Below are positions 63,887 through 64,000 of a stretch of DNA of 64,000 bases, one piece after another (the stretch's first letter is position 1; each line of letters opens with the position of its first letter). The notes beneath the pieces were generated by a model, which saw only the letters and a program-made list of their open reading frames with translations, searched no databases and was not told where the DNA came from. A program made the position numbers and the translations under genes. The stretch is from WSZJ01 sp964590435 (lineage in GTDB: Bacteria; Planctomycetota; MHYJ01; WSZJ01), in contig CAZPWT010000036.1 in assembly GCA_964590435.1 (NCBI GenBank), positions 8,171-72,170 on the forward strand. Direction: 5' to 3'.

Positions 63887-64000
63887 CCGACTACCCCGAT
63901 ATTAGTGTTGAGGGCAGGAAGGCTGGTCGCCATGTCGCAGACGCCGACGTTGTTGAGGAGGGCTATCATCTCACCGGAGCACCCCACGATCCCCGAGCCC
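63874..64000 (+). CDS. Possible start of a rightward gene, cut by the window end
   Basis: From ATG 63874 the plus strand stays open to the end: MSETPDYPDISVEGRKAGRH and further charged residues (VADADVVEEGYHL), 42 codons of protein-like composition. The opposite frames give uncharged, low-quality peptides. If real, it overlaps the start of the methyltransferase by 13 nt, arguing for the GTG at 63853 there. Product unknown. Confidence 0.4.
   Translation, partial: MSETPDYPDISVEGRKAGRHVADADVVEEGYHLTGAPHDPRA

Overview
The window is a very GC-rich bacterial chromosome segment (mostly about 68-70% by eye). The gene content points to a Planctomycetota-like lineage or another large-genome environmental phylum: four Hanks-type Ser/Thr kinases, two of them fused to formylglycine-generating-enzyme-like (SUMF1) domains; FHA-ABC transporters; TPR, HEAT and WD40 proteins; M48 peptidases; three class III nucleotide cyclases; and many lipoproteins. 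The assignment is an inference from gene content; no rRNA is present.

Layout. 1-1151: two toxin-antitoxin pairs (VapBC-like, HicBA). 1185-10913: secreted WD40 protein, beta-propeller glycosidase-like protein, a sigma-54-promoted coiled-coil lipoprotein, a cyclase/NTPase/TPR regulator, and an exported amidase with its partner. 11123-19788: two kinase genes (the second frameshifted), a HEAT/zinc-ribbon protein and the remnant of a tag gene. 19842-24258: a small membrane protein, then the leftward series etfB-etfA-aminotransferase-lipoprotein-lipoprotein. 24402-31042: a tightly coupled seven-gene operon, CHASE2 cyclase - SH3 protein - M48 lipoprotein - small lipoprotein - SH3 protein - catalytically degenerate M48 lipoprotein - GAF/AAA+/Fis sigma-54 activator. 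It is followed by a sigma-54 promoter, a structured stretch and an intrinsic terminator that together look like a ~110-nt small RNA gene. 31345-40761: DUF1425-like lipoprotein, hflX, a third cyclase, TPR proteins, a CPBP protease, rpsT. 41189-43901: def-ribF-M24 peptidase operon. 44026-48860: FHA-FHA-ABC transporter translationally coupled to a zinc-ribbon kinase. 49076-52774: tRNA-Phe, S41 protease, tsaD, larB, tRNA-Leu. 52909-60619: hypothetical protein, TIGR01212 radical SAM protein, VOC protein, kinase-SUMF1 fusion, duplicated-domain protein, truB. 60719-63886: a lower-GC, probably acquired module of a Type IIG-like methyltransferase with a truncated N-terminus, a HigA-like regulator and a 48-residue ORF.

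Three signals run through the window. First, many genes have a TANNNT-type -10 hexamer only 6-9 nt upstream of the start codon and no Shine-Dalgarno, which predicts leaderless transcription. Second, intergenic spaces between 40.9 and 52.9 kb carry imperfect inverted repeats with arms of about 40 bp; two abut tRNA genes exactly, and others are head-to-head pairs of dispersed elements also found singly. Third, two good sigma-54 promoters (4341 and 31151) and one sigma-54 activator gene suggest a local regulon.
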